From: Chimaeribacter californicus
GTDB taxonomy: Bacteria > Pseudomonadota > Gammaproteobacteria > Enterobacterales > Enterobacteriaceae
Assembly: GCF_002858675.1 (NCBI RefSeq)
Contig: NZ_PJZF01000007.1
Span: forward strand, 124,001-188,000
DNA: 64,000 bases
Direction: 5' to 3'
How positions within the stretch are numbered: position 1 is the first letter of the stretch; the number at the start of each line of letters is the position of its first letter. The translations under genes and the position numbers were made by a program. This document shows positions 44,235 to 55,659 of this stretch, piece after piece. Below the pieces are notes generated by a model, which saw only the letters and a list, made by a program, of their open reading frames with translations, did no database searches and had not been told where the DNA came from.

Positions 44235-45104
44235 TTAAGTCACGGCTCCACACTCCCGGCGGGTACGGTGCAGCGGCGAAACATTTACACCTCGCGCAAC
44301 AAAACCGTTTACCCATTCAGGAGCTTGATTTAACACCTGCCGGGCAGCGGATTCTGTGTTGAACTCGGCAAAAACACAGGCTCCGGTGCCAGTCAGGCGC
44401 GACGGCGCGTATTCTAACAGCCATGAAAGAAGCTGTTCAACCTCGTAAAAACGTTTTCTTGCAATCGCTTCGCAATCATTTGCGTAGGGGGTGCGTAACA
44501 ACGTCTCCAGCGACCGCACCGGGGTGTTACGCGTCAGCGCCGGATCGGCAAAAATCACCGGCGTCGGGATGCTGACGCCGGGGTGCGCCACCAGATACCA
44601 CTTCTCTTCCGGCGAGGCGGGCTGTAACTGCTCGCCAATGCCCTCGGCAAACGCCGCATGGCCGCGCACAAACACCGGCACATCGGCCCCCAGTTGCAGG
44701 CCCAGCGCGGCCAGGGTGTCGTCGCTCAGGCCGCACTGCCAGAGCTGGTTCAGCGCCACCAGCACGGTGGCCGCGTTGGAGGAACCGCCGCCCAGCCCGC
44801 CGCCCATCGGCAAGACTTTCTCAATACTCAGTGTGGCACCGCGCGGCAGGCTGTCAATCTGTGCGGCCTCACAGTGCTGTTGCAGCAGCCGAGCCGCGCG
44901 CACCATCAGGTTCTGATCCTCCGGCACGCCCGCGACCGGCGTGGCCAGCACAATGTTGCCGTCCTCACGCGGCGCAACGCCTACGGTGTCGCCGTAGTCG
45001 AGGAACTGGAACAGCGTCTGCAACAGGTGGTAGCCATCCGGCCGCCGGCCGGTGATATAAAGGAACAGATTGAGTTTTGCCGGAGAGGGCCAGAAGTGCG
45101 TCAT
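44235..45104 (-). CDS. ispE: 4-diphosphocytidyl-2-C-methyl-D-erythritol kinase
   Basis: GHMP kinase of the non-mevalonate isoprenoid pathway, 289 residues. [20 protein letters not shown] is the substrate-binding N-terminus and [15 protein letters not shown] the ATP-binding motif. It starts one base after lolB ends, as usual in Enterobacterales, and is followed by prs. Confidence 0.95.
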   Translation of the reverse strand: MTHFWPSPAKLNLFLYITGRRPDGYHLLQTLFQFLDYGDTVGVAPREDGNIVLATPVAGVPEDQNLMVRAARLLQQHCEAAQIDSLPRGATLSIEKVLPMGGGLGGGSSNAATVLVALNQLWQCGLSDDTLAALGLQLGADVPVFVRGHAAFAEGIGEQLQPASPEEKWYLVAHPGVSIPTPVIFADPALTRNTPVRSLETLLRTPYANDCEAIARKRFYEVEQLLSWLLEYAPSRLTGTGACVFAEFNTESAARQVLNQAPEWVNGFVARGVNVSPLHRTRRECGAVT

Positions 45105-45105
45105 G

Positions 45106-45744
45106 TTATTTCAGGGTCCAGCGGTTCATTTTCAGTTTGATGCGTTGTTCGCCCTGGGTCAGCGTGAGGCTGCTCGGCAGGGCCGGCGTTACTTCCTCAT
45201 TATACCCGGCATACTCAACTTTCCACGCCGTGCCGTTCTGGCTGTAGGTCAGGGCGCTCAGGCGGTAGCGGTCATCCAGCGTGAAGTCCGTGGCGTCACC
45301 CGGCAGGCCCAGCATCCACTGGCGCAGGCTGTTAAGCGGGATCGCCATGCCGGTAAGTTTCTGTAACATCTCTTCCGGGTTGTCGCTGACGTACTGTTTG
45401 CCGTCTTTGGTGGTGAGCTGCGCCACGCTGTTCTGCACTCTCAGCTCCATTTCGGTGCTGCCGAGCGGGTTGGTCAGCAATAGGCGGTAATGGGTGGGGC
45501 TGGACTGCTGCCAGAAGAAGTTGGCGTAGACCTTCTGCCGGTCAGACAGGTAGGCGAAGGCGCCGCGGGTCTGGTACGTGGAGAGTTGCTGCACCTGCTG
45601 CTGGTGCTGTTTCCACTGTGGGGAATCCGGGCTGGTGGCCGGGCCGCGCGGGGCCGTCAGGGAACAGGCAGCCAGCAGGACGCTGGCCAGTGGAAGCAGG
45701 CGCAGCAGGTTCAGGCGTGCGGCGTTACGCGGTGGTTTTGGCAT
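45106..45744 (-). CDS. lolB: Outer-membrane lipoprotein receptor LolB
   Basis: Accepts lipoproteins from LolA and inserts them into the outer membrane. The 212-residue precursor has a lipoprotein signal ending L-A-A-C (Cys27). The mature part shows the LolB pattern (W-x-x-H-x-Q-Q-V-Q-Q-L, [22 protein letters not shown]). Divergent from hemA, in the conserved order hemA / lolB-ispE-prs. Confidence 0.94.
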   Translation of the reverse strand: MPKPPRNAARLNLLRLLPLASVLLAACSLTAPRGPATSPDSPQWKQHQQQVQQLSTYQTRGAFAYLSDRQKVYANFFWQQSSPTHYRLLLTNPLGSTEMELRVQNSVAQLTTKDGKQYVSDNPEEMLQKLTGMAIPLNSLRQWMLGLPGDATDFTLDDRYRLSALTYSQNGTAWKVEYAGYNEEVTPALPSSLTLTQGEQRIKLKMNRWTLK

Positions 45745-45973
45745 AATAATTCGTCATATCCTTTAATGTGATGCGTTAATGCTAACACAGCCTTTCACGC
45801 TAACGGGCTTGCCGGTGAGCGTCAATATTCTTATGTGGCTGAAAATGACCGGGAAGGGGCTTTTCATCAATTGCACTGATAATGCGGTGTTGCTTTTATT
45901 GATCCCGCGCATCAAGTAGAATGCCGTTCAGACCAATCCCATATCAAGATAAGTATTATTCAAAGCCATTCCC

Positions 45974-47236
45974 ATGACCCTGCTTGCATTAGGTATAAAT
46001 CATAAAACCGCGCCGGTGTCGTTGCGTGAACGGGTGACCTTCTCCCCGGATACCCTCGATCAGGCGTTGAACAGCCTGCTCCGGCAACCGCTGGTGCAGG
46101 GGGGCGTTGTGCTGTCTACCTGTAACCGCACTGAACTTTACCTCAGTGTGGAGGAGCAGGAGAACCTCAAGGAGCAACTGGTTGCCTGGCTGTGTGATTA
46201 CCACCAGCTCAGTGAAGAGGAAGTGCGCCAGAGCCTCTACTGGCACCATGATAATGAGGCGGTCAGCCACCTGATGCGCGTGGCCAGCGGGCTGGACTCG
46301 CTGGTGCTGGGCGAGCCGCAAATCCTGGGGCAGGTGAAAAAAGCCTTTGCCGAATCACAACGCGGGCATTCCGTCTCGGGTGAGCTTGAGCGCCTGTTCC
46401 AGAAATCCTTCTCTGTCGCCAAGCGAGTGCGTACTGAAACCGACATTGGCGCCAGTGCGGTCTCCGTGGCGTTTGCGGCCTGTACCCTGGCGCGGCAGAT
46501 CTTTGAATCGCTGGCTGACCTGAACGTGCTGCTGGTCGGCGCGGGGGAGACCATCGAACTGGTGGCGCGCCACCTGCGTGAACACCGCGTGAAGCATATG
46601 ATGATCGCCAACCGCACGCGTGAACGCGCCCAGGCGCTGGCGGATGAAGTCGGGGCTGAGGTGATCACCCTGCCGGAGATTGACGCCCGCCTGGCGGATG
46701 CCGACATCATCATCAGCTCCACGGCCAGCCCGCTGCCGATCATCGGCAAAGGCATGGTGGAGAGGGCGCTCAAGGCGCGCCGCAACCAGCCGATGCTGCT
46801 GGTGGACATCGCGGTGCCGCGTGACATCGAGCCGGAAGTCGGCAAGCTTTCCAACGCCTACCTCTACAGCGTGGACGACCTGCACTCCATCATCCAGAAC
46901 AACCTGGCCCAGCGTAAGGCTGCCGCGATTCAGGCAGAAACTATCGTGGCCCAGGAGAGCACCAATTTCATGGCCTGGCTGCGCTCACAGGGCGCAGTGG
47001 AAATGATCCGGGATTACCGCGCCCATGCAGACAGCGTGCGCAATGAGATGGAAGCGCGGGCACTGGCGGCCATTGCGCAGGGGGCAGACGTGCAGGCCGT
47101 GATTCATGAGCTGGCGCATAAATTGACTAACCGCCTGATCCATGCGCCGACCAAATCGTTGCAGCAGGCGGCACAATCGGGTGATGTGGAGCGGCTGCAA
47201 ATTCTGCGTGACAGTCTGGGGCTGGAAAAGCCATAA
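45974..47236 (+). CDS. hemA: Glutamyl-tRNA reductase
   Basis: First enzyme of C5 haem biosynthesis; reduces glutamyl-tRNA to glutamate-1-semialdehyde. The 420-residue sequence has the catalytic Cys in V-L-S-T-C-N-R-T-E, the NADPH domain ([14 protein letters not shown]) and the C-terminal dimerisation helices. It follows E. coli HemA almost throughout. prfA begins 54 bases after it, the conserved operon order. Confidence 0.96.
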   Translation: MTLLALGINHKTAPVSLRERVTFSPDTLDQALNSLLRQPLVQGGVVLSTCNRTELYLSVEEQENLKEQLVAWLCDYHQLSEEEVRQSLYWHHDNEAVSHLMRVASGLDSLVLGEPQILGQVKKAFAESQRGHSVSGELERLFQKSFSVAKRVRTETDIGASAVSVAFAACTLARQIFESLADLNVLLVGAGETIELVARHLREHRVKHMMIANRTRERAQALADEVGAEVITLPEIDARLADADIIISSTASPLPIIGKGMVERALKARRNQPMLLVDIAVPRDIEPEVGKLSNAYLYSVDDLHSIIQNNLAQRKAAAIQAETIVAQESTNFMAWLRSQGAVEMIRDYRAHADSVRNEMEARALAAIAQGADVQAVIHELAHKLTNRLIHAPTKSLQQAAQSGDVERLQILRDSLGLEKP

Positions 47237-47290
47237 TTTTCAACGAAAAACACCGACATCCGCTATGAGAAACAAGGTTAAACAGCACGC

Positions 47291-48373
47291 ATGAAGCCCT
47301 CTATTGTTGCCAAACTGGACGCGTTGCAAGAGCGCCACGAAGAAGTCCAGGCGATGCTTGGCGATGCCAGCGTTATCGCCGATCAAGATCGTTTCCGCGC
47401 CCTGTCGCGTGAGTATGCCCAGCTGTCCGATGTGACCCGCTGCTTCCAGCAGTGGCGCCAGGTGCAGGATGACCTGCACACCGCTGAATTGATGCTCGAC
47501 GATCCGGAAATGCGCGACATGGCGCAGGAAGAGATTAAAGAGAGCAAGGCGACCCTGGAGACGCTGGAGCAGCAGTTGCAACTGTTGCTGCTGCCGAAAG
47601 ATCCGGATGATGAGCGCAGCTGCTTCCTGGAAGTGCGCGCCGGCACCGGCGGTGATGAGGCGGCGATTTTTGCCGGTGACCTGTTCCGCATGTACAGCCG
47701 TTATGCCGAAAGCCGCCGCTGGCGCGTCGAGATCATGAGTGCCAACGAAGGGGAACATGGCGGCTTTAAAGAGGTGATTGCCAAGGTGTCCGGTGACGGC
47801 GTTTACGGCCAGCTCAAGTTTGAGTCGGGCGGCCACCGCGTGCAGCGCGTGCCGGAGACCGAATCGCAGGGGCGCATCCACACCTCCGCCTGCACCGTGG
47901 CAGTGATGCCGGAAGTGCCGGAAGCGGAGCTGCCGGAAATCAACGCCGGCGACCTGAAAATCGATACCTTCCGCTCGTCGGGCGCGGGCGGCCAGCACGT
48001 TAACACCACCGATTCTGCCATCCGTATCACCCACTTGCCGACCGGCATTGTGGTGGAGTGCCAGGATGAGCGCTCACAGCATAAAAACAAAGCCAAGGCG
48101 CTCTCCGTGCTGGGCGCACGCATCCGGGCCGCCGAAATGGCCAAGCGCCAGCAGGCCGAGGCCTCGACCCGCCGTAACCTGCTCGGCAGCGGCGATCGCT
48201 CTGACCGTAACCGCACCTATAACTTCCCGCAGGGGCGCGTGACCGATCACCGCATCAACCTCACCATCTACCGTCTGGACGAGGTCATGGAAGGCAAACT
48301 GGATGCGTTGATCCAGCCGATTGTGCAGGAGTATCAGGCCGATCAGCTGGCGGCGCTGTCTGAGCAAGAGTAA
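47291..48373 (+). CDS. prfA: Peptide chain release factor 1
   Basis: Reads UAA and UAG stop codons and triggers peptide release. The 360-residue protein has [10 protein letters not shown] with the catalytic G-G-Q, and R-V-P-E-T-E-S as the P-x-T codon-recognition loop. The stop overlaps the prmC start by one base (TAATG), matching the usual hemA-prfA-prmC operon; PrmC methylates the Gln of this protein. Confidence 0.96.
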   Translation: MKPSIVAKLDALQERHEEVQAMLGDASVIADQDRFRALSREYAQLSDVTRCFQQWRQVQDDLHTAELMLDDPEMRDMAQEEIKESKATLETLEQQLQLLLLPKDPDDERSCFLEVRAGTGGDEAAIFAGDLFRMYSRYAESRRWRVEIMSANEGEHGGFKEVIAKVSGDGVYGQLKFESGGHRVQRVPETESQGRIHTSACTVAVMPEVPEAELPEINAGDLKIDTFRSSGAGGQHVNTTDSAIRITHLPTGIVVECQDERSQHKNKAKALSVLGARIRAAEMAKRQQAEASTRRNLLGSGDRSDRNRTYNFPQGRVTDHRINLTIYRLDEVMEGKLDALIQPIVQEYQADQLAALSEQE

Positions 48374-49206
48374 TGGATTTCCGCAGCTGGCTTGCTGATG
48401 CCGCGGCGCGCCTCACCCAGAGTGACAGCGCGCGCCGTGATGCTGAAATCCTGCTCGGCCATGTCACCGGCCGGGCGCGCACCTTTATTCTCGCCTTTGG
48501 TGAAACCCCGCTGAGTGCTGACCAGCTGGCCCGGCTTGAGGCCTTGCTGGCGCGCCGCGTGCAGGGTGAACCGGTCGCTTATCTGGTTGGCGTGCGGGAG
48601 TTCTGGTCACTGCCGCTGGCGGTCTCCCCCTCGACGCTTATCCCACGCCCTGATACCGAATGCCTGGTAGAGGAAGCGTTGGCGCGCCTGCCGCACACGG
48701 CCTGCCGGCTGCTGGACCTGGGCACCGGCACCGGGGCGATTGCGCTGGCGCTGGCCAGCGAGCGCCCGCAGGACCAGGTTACCGGCGTTGACCGGCAACC
48801 GGAGGCGGTGGCGCTGGCGCAGCAAAACGCCGCGACGCTCGGCATTACGAATGTGCAGTTCCTCGCGGGCAGCTGGTTCACCCCGGTCGCGGGGGCGCGT
48901 TTTGATCTTATCGCCAGCAACCCGCCCTATATCGATGCCGCTGACCCGCACCTTGCCGAGGGCGATGTGCGCTTCGAACCGGCCTCCGCGCTGGTGGCGG
49001 ATGAGCAGGGGATGGCTGACCTGCGGCACATCATCACGGCCGCGCCGGACTTTTTGCACCCCGGCGGCTGGCTGCTGCTGGAGCATGGCTGGCAACAGGC
49101 TGCCGCCGTGCGCTGCGGCCTCACCGCACGCGGCTTCGATGAGGTGGCCACCCGGCAGGATTATGGCGGCAATGACCGCATTACCCTGGGCCGCTGGGGC
49201 GGCTGA
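48373..49206 (+). CDS. prmC: Release factor glutamine methyltransferase
   Basis: Methylates the GGQ glutamine of release factors. In 277 residues it shows the PrmC N-terminal helical domain, the SAM motif L-D-L-G-T-G-T-G-A-I-A-L-A and the N-P-P-Y-I active-site motif. Translationally coupled to prfA. Confidence 0.95.
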   Translation: MDFRSWLADAAARLTQSDSARRDAEILLGHVTGRARTFILAFGETPLSADQLARLEALLARRVQGEPVAYLVGVREFWSLPLAVSPSTLIPRPDTECLVEEALARLPHTACRLLDLGTGTGAIALALASERPQDQVTGVDRQPEAVALAQQNAATLGITNVQFLAGSWFTPVAGARFDLIASNPPYIDAADPHLAEGDVRFEPASALVADEQGMADLRHIITAAPDFLHPGGWLLLEHGWQQAAAVRCGLTARGFDEVATRQDYGGNDRITLGRWGG

Positions 49207-49258
49207 TCGTTTCTATTTCGTGACATTCACTACGTGACACTTTATTAAGGACAATGGC

Positions 49259-49651
49259 ATGGCTGCTTATGTATGGGTAAAAGATCTGCATATCCTCACG
49301 GTACTGCTCAGCGTTACGCTGCTGGTGGTGCGCTTTTTCTGGCTCTGTAGCCACTCACCGCGCCTGCAGCAGCGCTGGGTACGCATTGTTCCCCATATCA
49401 ATGACACGGTATTGCTGCTCAGCGGCGTCGCGCTGGTGCTGATTACCCATTTTTATCCGTTCAGCCCGCAAGGCGCATGGCTGACGGAGAAGTTATTCGG
49501 CGTTATTATCTATATTGCGCTGGGCTTCGTCGCCCTGAGCAAAAAGCCACGCAGTCAGTCCGCCCGTTGGGCCGCCTTTATTCTGGCGCTGATCTGCCTG
49601 GCCCTGATTGTGAAATTGGCGGTCACGAAAGTGCCGCTGTTGTTAGGATAA
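49259..49651 (+). CDS. sirB2: SirB2 family membrane protein
   Basis: Small inner-membrane protein of 130 residues with four hydrophobic segments (about 10-30, 46-64, 76-93, 103-122). The D-L-H-I-L-T-V-L-L-S-V-T N-terminus and R-F-F-W match SirB2/YchQ. Role unclear. It is part of the conserved prmC-sirB2-sirB1-kdsA run, with sirB1 four bases downstream. Confidence 0.9.
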   Translation: MAAYVWVKDLHILTVLLSVTLLVVRFFWLCSHSPRLQQRWVRIVPHINDTVLLLSGVALVLITHFYPFSPQGAWLTEKLFGVIIYIALGFVALSKKPRSQSARWAAFILALICLALIVKLAVTKVPLLLG

Positions 49652-49654
49652 TGA

Positions 49655-51369
<1,715 letters not shown>

Positions 51370-51404
51370 TGCACACGCCGCGTAGCGCGTGAAAAGGCAA
51401 TCAC

Positions 51405-51433
51405 AAAAAGGCGATAACATTATCGCCTTTTTT
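51405..51433. terminator. Bidirectional terminator between kdsA and dauA
   Basis: AAAAAGGCGATAA (51405-51417), two-base gap CA, TTATCGCCTTTTT (51420-51432), with a T-run. It serves two convergent genes. Confidence 0.87.
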
Positions 51434-51461
51434 ACGTCAGCGCCTTTTTTACGTCTGCCGA

Positions 51462-53153
51462 TCAGGCCGCCGCCGCGTGCAGCGCTTCCGGCAGGGTGGC
51501 GCAGAAGGTCAGCCGCCCCGGCAGGGGTTGCACCCGGCCGCGCGCCAGCGTTTTCAGCGGCTGGTAAGGCACCTCACAGATATAGAGGTGTTTACCGGCG
51601 GGCAGGGCATCAATAAAGTGCTGAAGGGCGTTCAGCCCCCCGGCATCCAGCACCACCACCGCGTCCCACTGCAGGATAATGCGTTCAGCCTGCCGGGTGC
51701 GCGTTGCCAGCTCCTCAAAGATCCGCTCGGCCGCAGCGAAAAACAGCGGGCCGCTGACGCGGAACAGCTGCGTACCGGCGTGCTGGCCGGTGACTTCCGT
51801 CAGGCGGGTCATGCGCGCCACGCGGCGCATAAACAGCAGAGAGGCCAGCACGATGCCGACGCTTATCGCCAGTACCATATCAAACAGCACCGTCAGGCTC
51901 ATGCAGAGCAGCATCACGATGATGTCATCCTTCGGCGCACGGCGCAGCAGGCCCACCACTTTATGCGCCTCACTCATGTTCCACGCGACGATCAGCAGTA
52001 GCGCCGCCATGGCCGCCATCGGCAGGTAAGCCAGCAACGGGGCCAGGCTCAGTAGCGCCAGCAGCACCAGCAAGGCATGGATAACGGCGGCCACCGGCGA
52101 GGTGGCACCGGCGCGCACGTTGGCCGCCGAGCGCGCAATCGCGGCGGTGGCGGTGATGCCGCCGAAAAACGGCGCAACGATATTCCCGATGCCCTGGCCT
52201 ATCAGCTCATTGTTGGCGTGGTGTTTGCTGCCGGTCATGCCGTCCAGCACGACCGCGCAAAGCAGGGACTCAATCGCCCCCAGCATCGCCATGGTAAACG
52301 CCGCCGGCAGCAGCGCCGACACCAGCGCCCAGTCCAGGGTGACGGCCGGCCCGCTCCCGGTAGTAACATTCCACGGCAGCGCCAGTTGCGGCAGGATCGG
52401 CGGAATGCCGATGCCCTGGGTGCCGTCCGCCAGCAGGTAACTGAAACGCGAGCCGATGGTGGCAACCGGGTGCCCCAGGGTTGCCAGCAGCGCCATCACA
52501 CCGGTGCCGAGCAGCAGCGCCGGCAGGTGTCCCGGCAGCCGCACGCCGAGCCGCGGCCAGAAAATCAGCACCGCCAGCGTCGAGAAGCCAATCACCGCAT
52601 CCGCCGCGCTGAAGCTGGGTAAGGCCTGGGCCAGCGCCACGACTTTGTCGGTGAAGTGTTCCGGCACCGTCGCCATCTCCAGCCCGAATAGATCCTTGAT
52701 TTGCATCGTGGCGATAGTAATGCCGATGCCGGAGGTAAAGCCCAGCGTGACCGGCAACGGGATATATTCAATCAGCCTGCCGATGCGGGCGATGCCCATC
52801 AGCACCAGCATCACGCCGGAGAGCAGGGTCGCCACCAGCAGCCCGGCCAGCCCGAACTGCTGGGAGACCGGGAACAGGATCACCACAAAAGCCGCCGTCG
52901 GCCCGGAGACGCTGAAACGCGAGCCGCCGCACAACGCAATCACCAGCCCGGCAATCGCCGAGGTGTAAAGGCCATACTGGGGTGGCACCCCGCTGGCAAT
53001 CGCCAGCGCCATCGCCAGCGGAATGGCAATAATCCCGACGGTGATGCCTGCCACGGCATCTTTCATCAGGCGCTGGAGCGAATAAGGTTCATGCCGGCAG
53101 GCCTCTGCCAGCGCATTGCCCCGGAGGAGGGCGCGGAATCCATGCATTTTCAT
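51462..53153 (-). CDS. dauA: SulP-family C4-dicarboxylate transporter DauA
   Basis: Aerobic C4-dicarboxylic acid transporter (YchM), 563 residues. It closely follows E. coli DauA as recalled: [38 protein letters not shown], and [21 protein letters not shown] domain occupies about 440-555. The start is chosen at M-K-M-H-G-F; an upstream in-frame ATG (53243) adds 30 atypical residues. In E. coli dauA lies between ychH and prs; here it is after kdsA. Confidence 0.92.
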   Translation of the reverse strand: MKMHGFRALLRGNALAEACRHEPYSLQRLMKDAVAGITVGIIAIPLAMALAIASGVPPQYGLYTSAIAGLVIALCGGSRFSVSGPTAAFVVILFPVSQQFGLAGLLVATLLSGVMLVLMGIARIGRLIEYIPLPVTLGFTSGIGITIATMQIKDLFGLEMATVPEHFTDKVVALAQALPSFSAADAVIGFSTLAVLIFWPRLGVRLPGHLPALLLGTGVMALLATLGHPVATIGSRFSYLLADGTQGIGIPPILPQLALPWNVTTGSGPAVTLDWALVSALLPAAFTMAMLGAIESLLCAVVLDGMTGSKHHANNELIGQGIGNIVAPFFGGITATAAIARSAANVRAGATSPVAAVIHALLVLLALLSLAPLLAYLPMAAMAALLLIVAWNMSEAHKVVGLLRRAPKDDIIVMLLCMSLTVLFDMVLAISVGIVLASLLFMRRVARMTRLTEVTGQHAGTQLFRVSGPLFFAAAERIFEELATRTRQAERIILQWDAVVVLDAGGLNALQHFIDALPAGKHLYICEVPYQPLKTLARGRVQPLPGRLTFCATLPEALHAAAA

Positions 53154-53487
53154 TACGGAACAACCCAAAAGAGAGAAAAAAGGCGGAGCCTGACCAGCCC
53201 GCCGGATAAGCGCGCCATACCTTACGCCGGTCAGCCCCGGCACTTATAGATGTAAGTCAAACTCTGTCAGGGATTGTGCGCGGTGGGGCGAGGGCGGGTA
53301 ATGATTCAGGTACAGGCAATAAGCAGGGGTTATAATTCTCAGGGGAAATGTCGGTGCCTTCACACCGTCAGCGGTAGAGGCTTCATGCCGGTGGGATTCA
53401 TCTATAGTGAGGTAATAGCTTGAAATCGCAAGCGTACCGGGCCGGGCCGGCAGCAGGGTGCCCAGTGCAGAGGGAGAGGCAACGATC
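53154..53487. other. Intergenic region between dauA and the membrane cyclase
   Basis: No gene. Promoter-like AT patches (for example TATAGT at 53404-53409) lie upstream of the cyclase. GAGAGGCAACGATC is the Shine-Dalgarno region just before its ATG. Confidence 0.4.
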
Positions 53488-54579
53488 ATGCAGCTGTTTT
53501 TATCTTATCCGACACTTTATGCGGACATCTGCGTTACCTACGCAACGCTTTCCCTGAGTTATTTTGCGCTGAGCAGCCAGTCAGCGTTCTCCTGGCAGAG
53601 TGAGGCCTGGAAGCGGGTCGCGTTCGGGCTGCTTTCCGGGCTGGCGCTGTACTACCTGATCCCTGACCGGCTTGATGTCTCCACCCATCTCTTTTTTAAC
53701 TTTGAGATGATCCCGATTATCCTGGTGACCTTTTTTGGCGGCTGGTTGAGCGGAGTCACCAGTTTTCTGGTGAATGTGGCGCTGACGGAGCCCCTCTCGC
53801 TGGATAATCTGCTGATCGCCTCGGTGCTGGTGCCGCTGTTGCTGTTGCGCGTCTGGCGGCATAAAACCCACCGGCTGTTTTACCGCGCCATCATCCTGAT
53901 CGCGTTCTACCGTATGGCGCTGGCCTACAGCCAGCCGCTGCGCGTGCCCTGGTACGATGTGCTGTTTTACCAGTGTGCGGTAACCGGCTGCCTCGCGGCC
54001 TGCTACCATGCGCTTAACTTTGCCGAGCGGCATATTCACGCCTATTTTTCATTACGCGATCGCGCCACGATCGACAGCCTGACCCGGCTCAACAACCGCA
54101 CCAGCATTGACTTCAAACTGATGTCGCTTCAGGCGCACCAGAAACCGGGTGGCCTGCTGCTGATTGATATTGATAATTTTAAGCAGGTGAATGACACCCA
54201 TGGGCACCTGGTGGGTGACCAGTTGCTGGTGCAATTGAGTGAGGTGCTGATGCAGAGCCTCGACAGCGCCGATTTTGCCGGTCGCTATGGTGGCGAAGAG
54301 TTTATTGTGATTACCGATCGCCATAATACCGGGCCGATCGTGGAAACCGCGGAACGCATCCGGCAGGCGATGTCTGCCAGTGTGCTGCGGCTGGCCGAGG
54401 GGGCCAGCCTGTCCGTCACGGTCTCTATCGGGGCAGCGATTTATCTGCCGGGCATGGCGATGAACAAAGCGGTAGAAATGGCCGATGATGCCCTTTATCA
54501 GGCCAAGCGCAACGGCAAAAATCAGGTGATGTGCAGCCGGATTATGCAACTGGATCAGCTCGGGGATGGCCCGGGATAG
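53488..54579 (+). CDS. Membrane-anchored diguanylate cyclase
   Basis: Protein of 363 residues with an N-terminal membrane domain of about six helices (8-175; five-helix/LYT-like by pattern) and a C-terminal cyclase domain. The active site is G-G-E-E-F at 268-272, a catalytically competent variant. The residues at the usual inhibition site read D-S-A-D instead of R-x-x-D, so product feedback is probably lost, unlike the GAF-GGDEF protein at 27446-28414. ATG 53488 is chosen for its Shine-Dalgarno. Confidence 0.88.
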   Translation: MQLFLSYPTLYADICVTYATLSLSYFALSSQSAFSWQSEAWKRVAFGLLSGLALYYLIPDRLDVSTHLFFNFEMIPIILVTFFGGWLSGVTSFLVNVALTEPLSLDNLLIASVLVPLLLLRVWRHKTHRLFYRAIILIAFYRMALAYSQPLRVPWYDVLFYQCAVTGCLAACYHALNFAERHIHAYFSLRDRATIDSLTRLNNRTSIDFKLMSLQAHQKPGGLLLIDIDNFKQVNDTHGHLVGDQLLVQLSEVLMQSLDSADFAGRYGGEEFIVITDRHNTGPIVETAERIRQAMSASVLRLAEGASLSVTVSIGAAIYLPGMAMNKAVEMADDALYQAKRNGKNQVMCSRIMQLDQLGDGPG

Positions 54580-54613
54580 CGCGTGGGGGCGGGTTCTCAC
54601 TGGCGGGAAGTAT

Positions 54614-54655
54614 AAAAGCAGAAGGCCCTGATTTTCATCAGGGCCTTCTGCTTTT
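54614..54655. terminator. Perfect 19-bp terminator hairpin, copy 1
   Basis: Arms 54614-54632 and 54637-54655 pair perfectly around a TTTC loop; T-runs flank both ends. It can terminate both the cyclase gene (plus) and the tRNA transcript (minus). Confidence 0.9.
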
Positions 54656-54660
54656 TAATT

Positions 54661-54750
54661 TGGCGGTGAGAGAGGGGTTCGAACCCTCGATACGCTTTCA
54701 CGTATACACACTTTCCAGGCGTGCTCCTTCAGCCACTCAGACACCTCACC
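54661..54750 (-). tRNA. serX: tRNA-Ser(GGA), copy 1
   Basis: Cloverleaf on the minus strand, 90 bases including encoded CCA. Acceptor GGTGAG pairs with the 3' CTCACC; anticodon stem-loop shows GGA in CCTGGAAAG; a long variable arm and GGTTCGAACCCC T-arm mark a class II serine tRNA. It reads UCC/UCU codons. The sequence matches E. coli serX/serW closely. Confidence 0.95.
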
Positions 54751-54788
54751 GTTTTCGTCTCATCGCTATCGCGGCTCAACGGGGCGCT

Positions 54789-54817
54789 ACTATAGGGAGG
54801 TCAGTGCAAAGGGTCAA
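54789..54817 (-). promoter_or_regulatory. Promoter of tRNA-Ser copy 1
   Basis: Read on the minus strand: -35 TTGACC (54812-54817), 17-base spacer, -10 TATAGT (54789-54794), then a GC-rich discriminator. This is the classic stringently controlled stable-RNA promoter. Confidence 0.85.
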
Positions 54818-55100
54818 GAAGATTTTCTCTGTTTGTTGGCAAATGGTTAAGCTCTGTGCGCTTTGCCGCTTATGTCACCGTTTTACCCGGTTTACGTACC
54901 GGGTAAACCCTGAAAAAAGAGAGAAAAATGTCTGTTCCCGGTGGCGTGTTCTCAGCCACAAACGCAGAAGGGCGGTTCGGTCGGGGTGCACTCGCGCCTT
55001 CCCTGGCGCTCGCCCTTGCGGGTGGCGGGGCCATGCAAAACGGCGTTTCTGCCGTTTTGTCGAACCACAGGGTTCTCACCGGCCGCCCATCCCCGGATTC
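54818..55100. other. Hairpin-rich spacer between the tRNA copies
   Basis: No gene. Contains TTTACCCGG/CCGGGTAAA (54882-54907), GCGCC-TTCCCT-GGCGC (54994-55009), AAAACGGC/GCCGTTTT (55037-55058) and an enclosing GGTTCG/CGAACC pair (54974-54979, 55061-55066). It is inserted between the promoter of copy 1 and the 3' end of copy 2. Confidence 0.6.
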
Positions 55101-55142
55101 AAAAGCAGAAGGCCCCGATTTTCATCGGGGCCTTCTGCTTTT
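55101..55142. terminator. Perfect 19-bp terminator hairpin, copy 2
   Basis: Arms 55101-55119 and 55124-55142 around a TTTC loop; same hairpin as at 54614-54655 with one compensated base-pair change (T-A to C-G). Confidence 0.9.
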
Positions 55143-55147
55143 GAATA

Positions 55148-55237
55148 TGGCGGTGAGGGAGGGATTCGAACCCTCGATACGTTTTCACGTATACACACTT
55201 TCCAGGCGTGCTCCTTCAGCCACTCGGACACCTCACC
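55148..55237 (-). tRNA. serW: tRNA-Ser(GGA), copy 2
   Basis: Second 90-base copy with anticodon GGA, CCA encoded, differing from copy 1 at a few positions in the D stem, variable arm and T stem. It has its own promoter and terminator. The gene name is by analogy to the two E. coli loci. Confidence 0.95.
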
Positions 55238-55277
55238 ATATTGTCGTCTCGCCGCTTTCGCGTCTCAACGGGGCGCT

Positions 55278-55306
55278 ACTATAGGGAGGTCAGTGCAATG
55301 GGTCAA
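55278..55306 (-). promoter_or_regulatory. Promoter of tRNA-Ser copy 2
   Basis: Minus strand: -35 TTGACC (55301-55306), 17-base spacer, -10 TATAGT (55278-55283), GC-rich discriminator. Nearly identical to the copy 1 promoter. Confidence 0.85.
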
Positions 55307-55659
55307 GCCCCTTTTTTCAGGTTTTTACCGTTTAGTTAAACTTTCAGCAATCTGTTGTTTTAAAAAACAATTTTTGGCGTAACTCTGCACAACCTGCATC
55401 AGAACACGGCCCAGATACCCGCTGTTATGGTTCTTTCAACAGGTTATTGAGGGTATCTGCATAACCAGGCAATAAATGGCGCAAATAATGATTAAACAAT
55501 CAATAGCCTGCTAATAAAGCTGGCAATCCGGCGGCACGTGACGCTAAATAGAAAAAAATGCCTGACGCCGGTCAGGAATAAAATAACCGGGCACAGCGGG
55601 CAGGGCAGCGCGCCGCCGGATGCCGGATTGGCATCGTGCTAAGGAAATACAGGGGTTTT
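55307..55659. other. Intergenic region before the POT-like transporter
   Basis: No gene. AT-rich with a palindromic TTGTTTTAAAAAACAA (55352-55367) followed by T's, and an AGGGG Shine-Dalgarno at the transporter start. Confidence 0.4.

Noticed and set aside
47830-47870. Possible altered stop-codon recognition because RF1 has P-E-T rather than P-A-T
   Set aside because: The middle residue of the P-x-T loop varies naturally among RF1 proteins.
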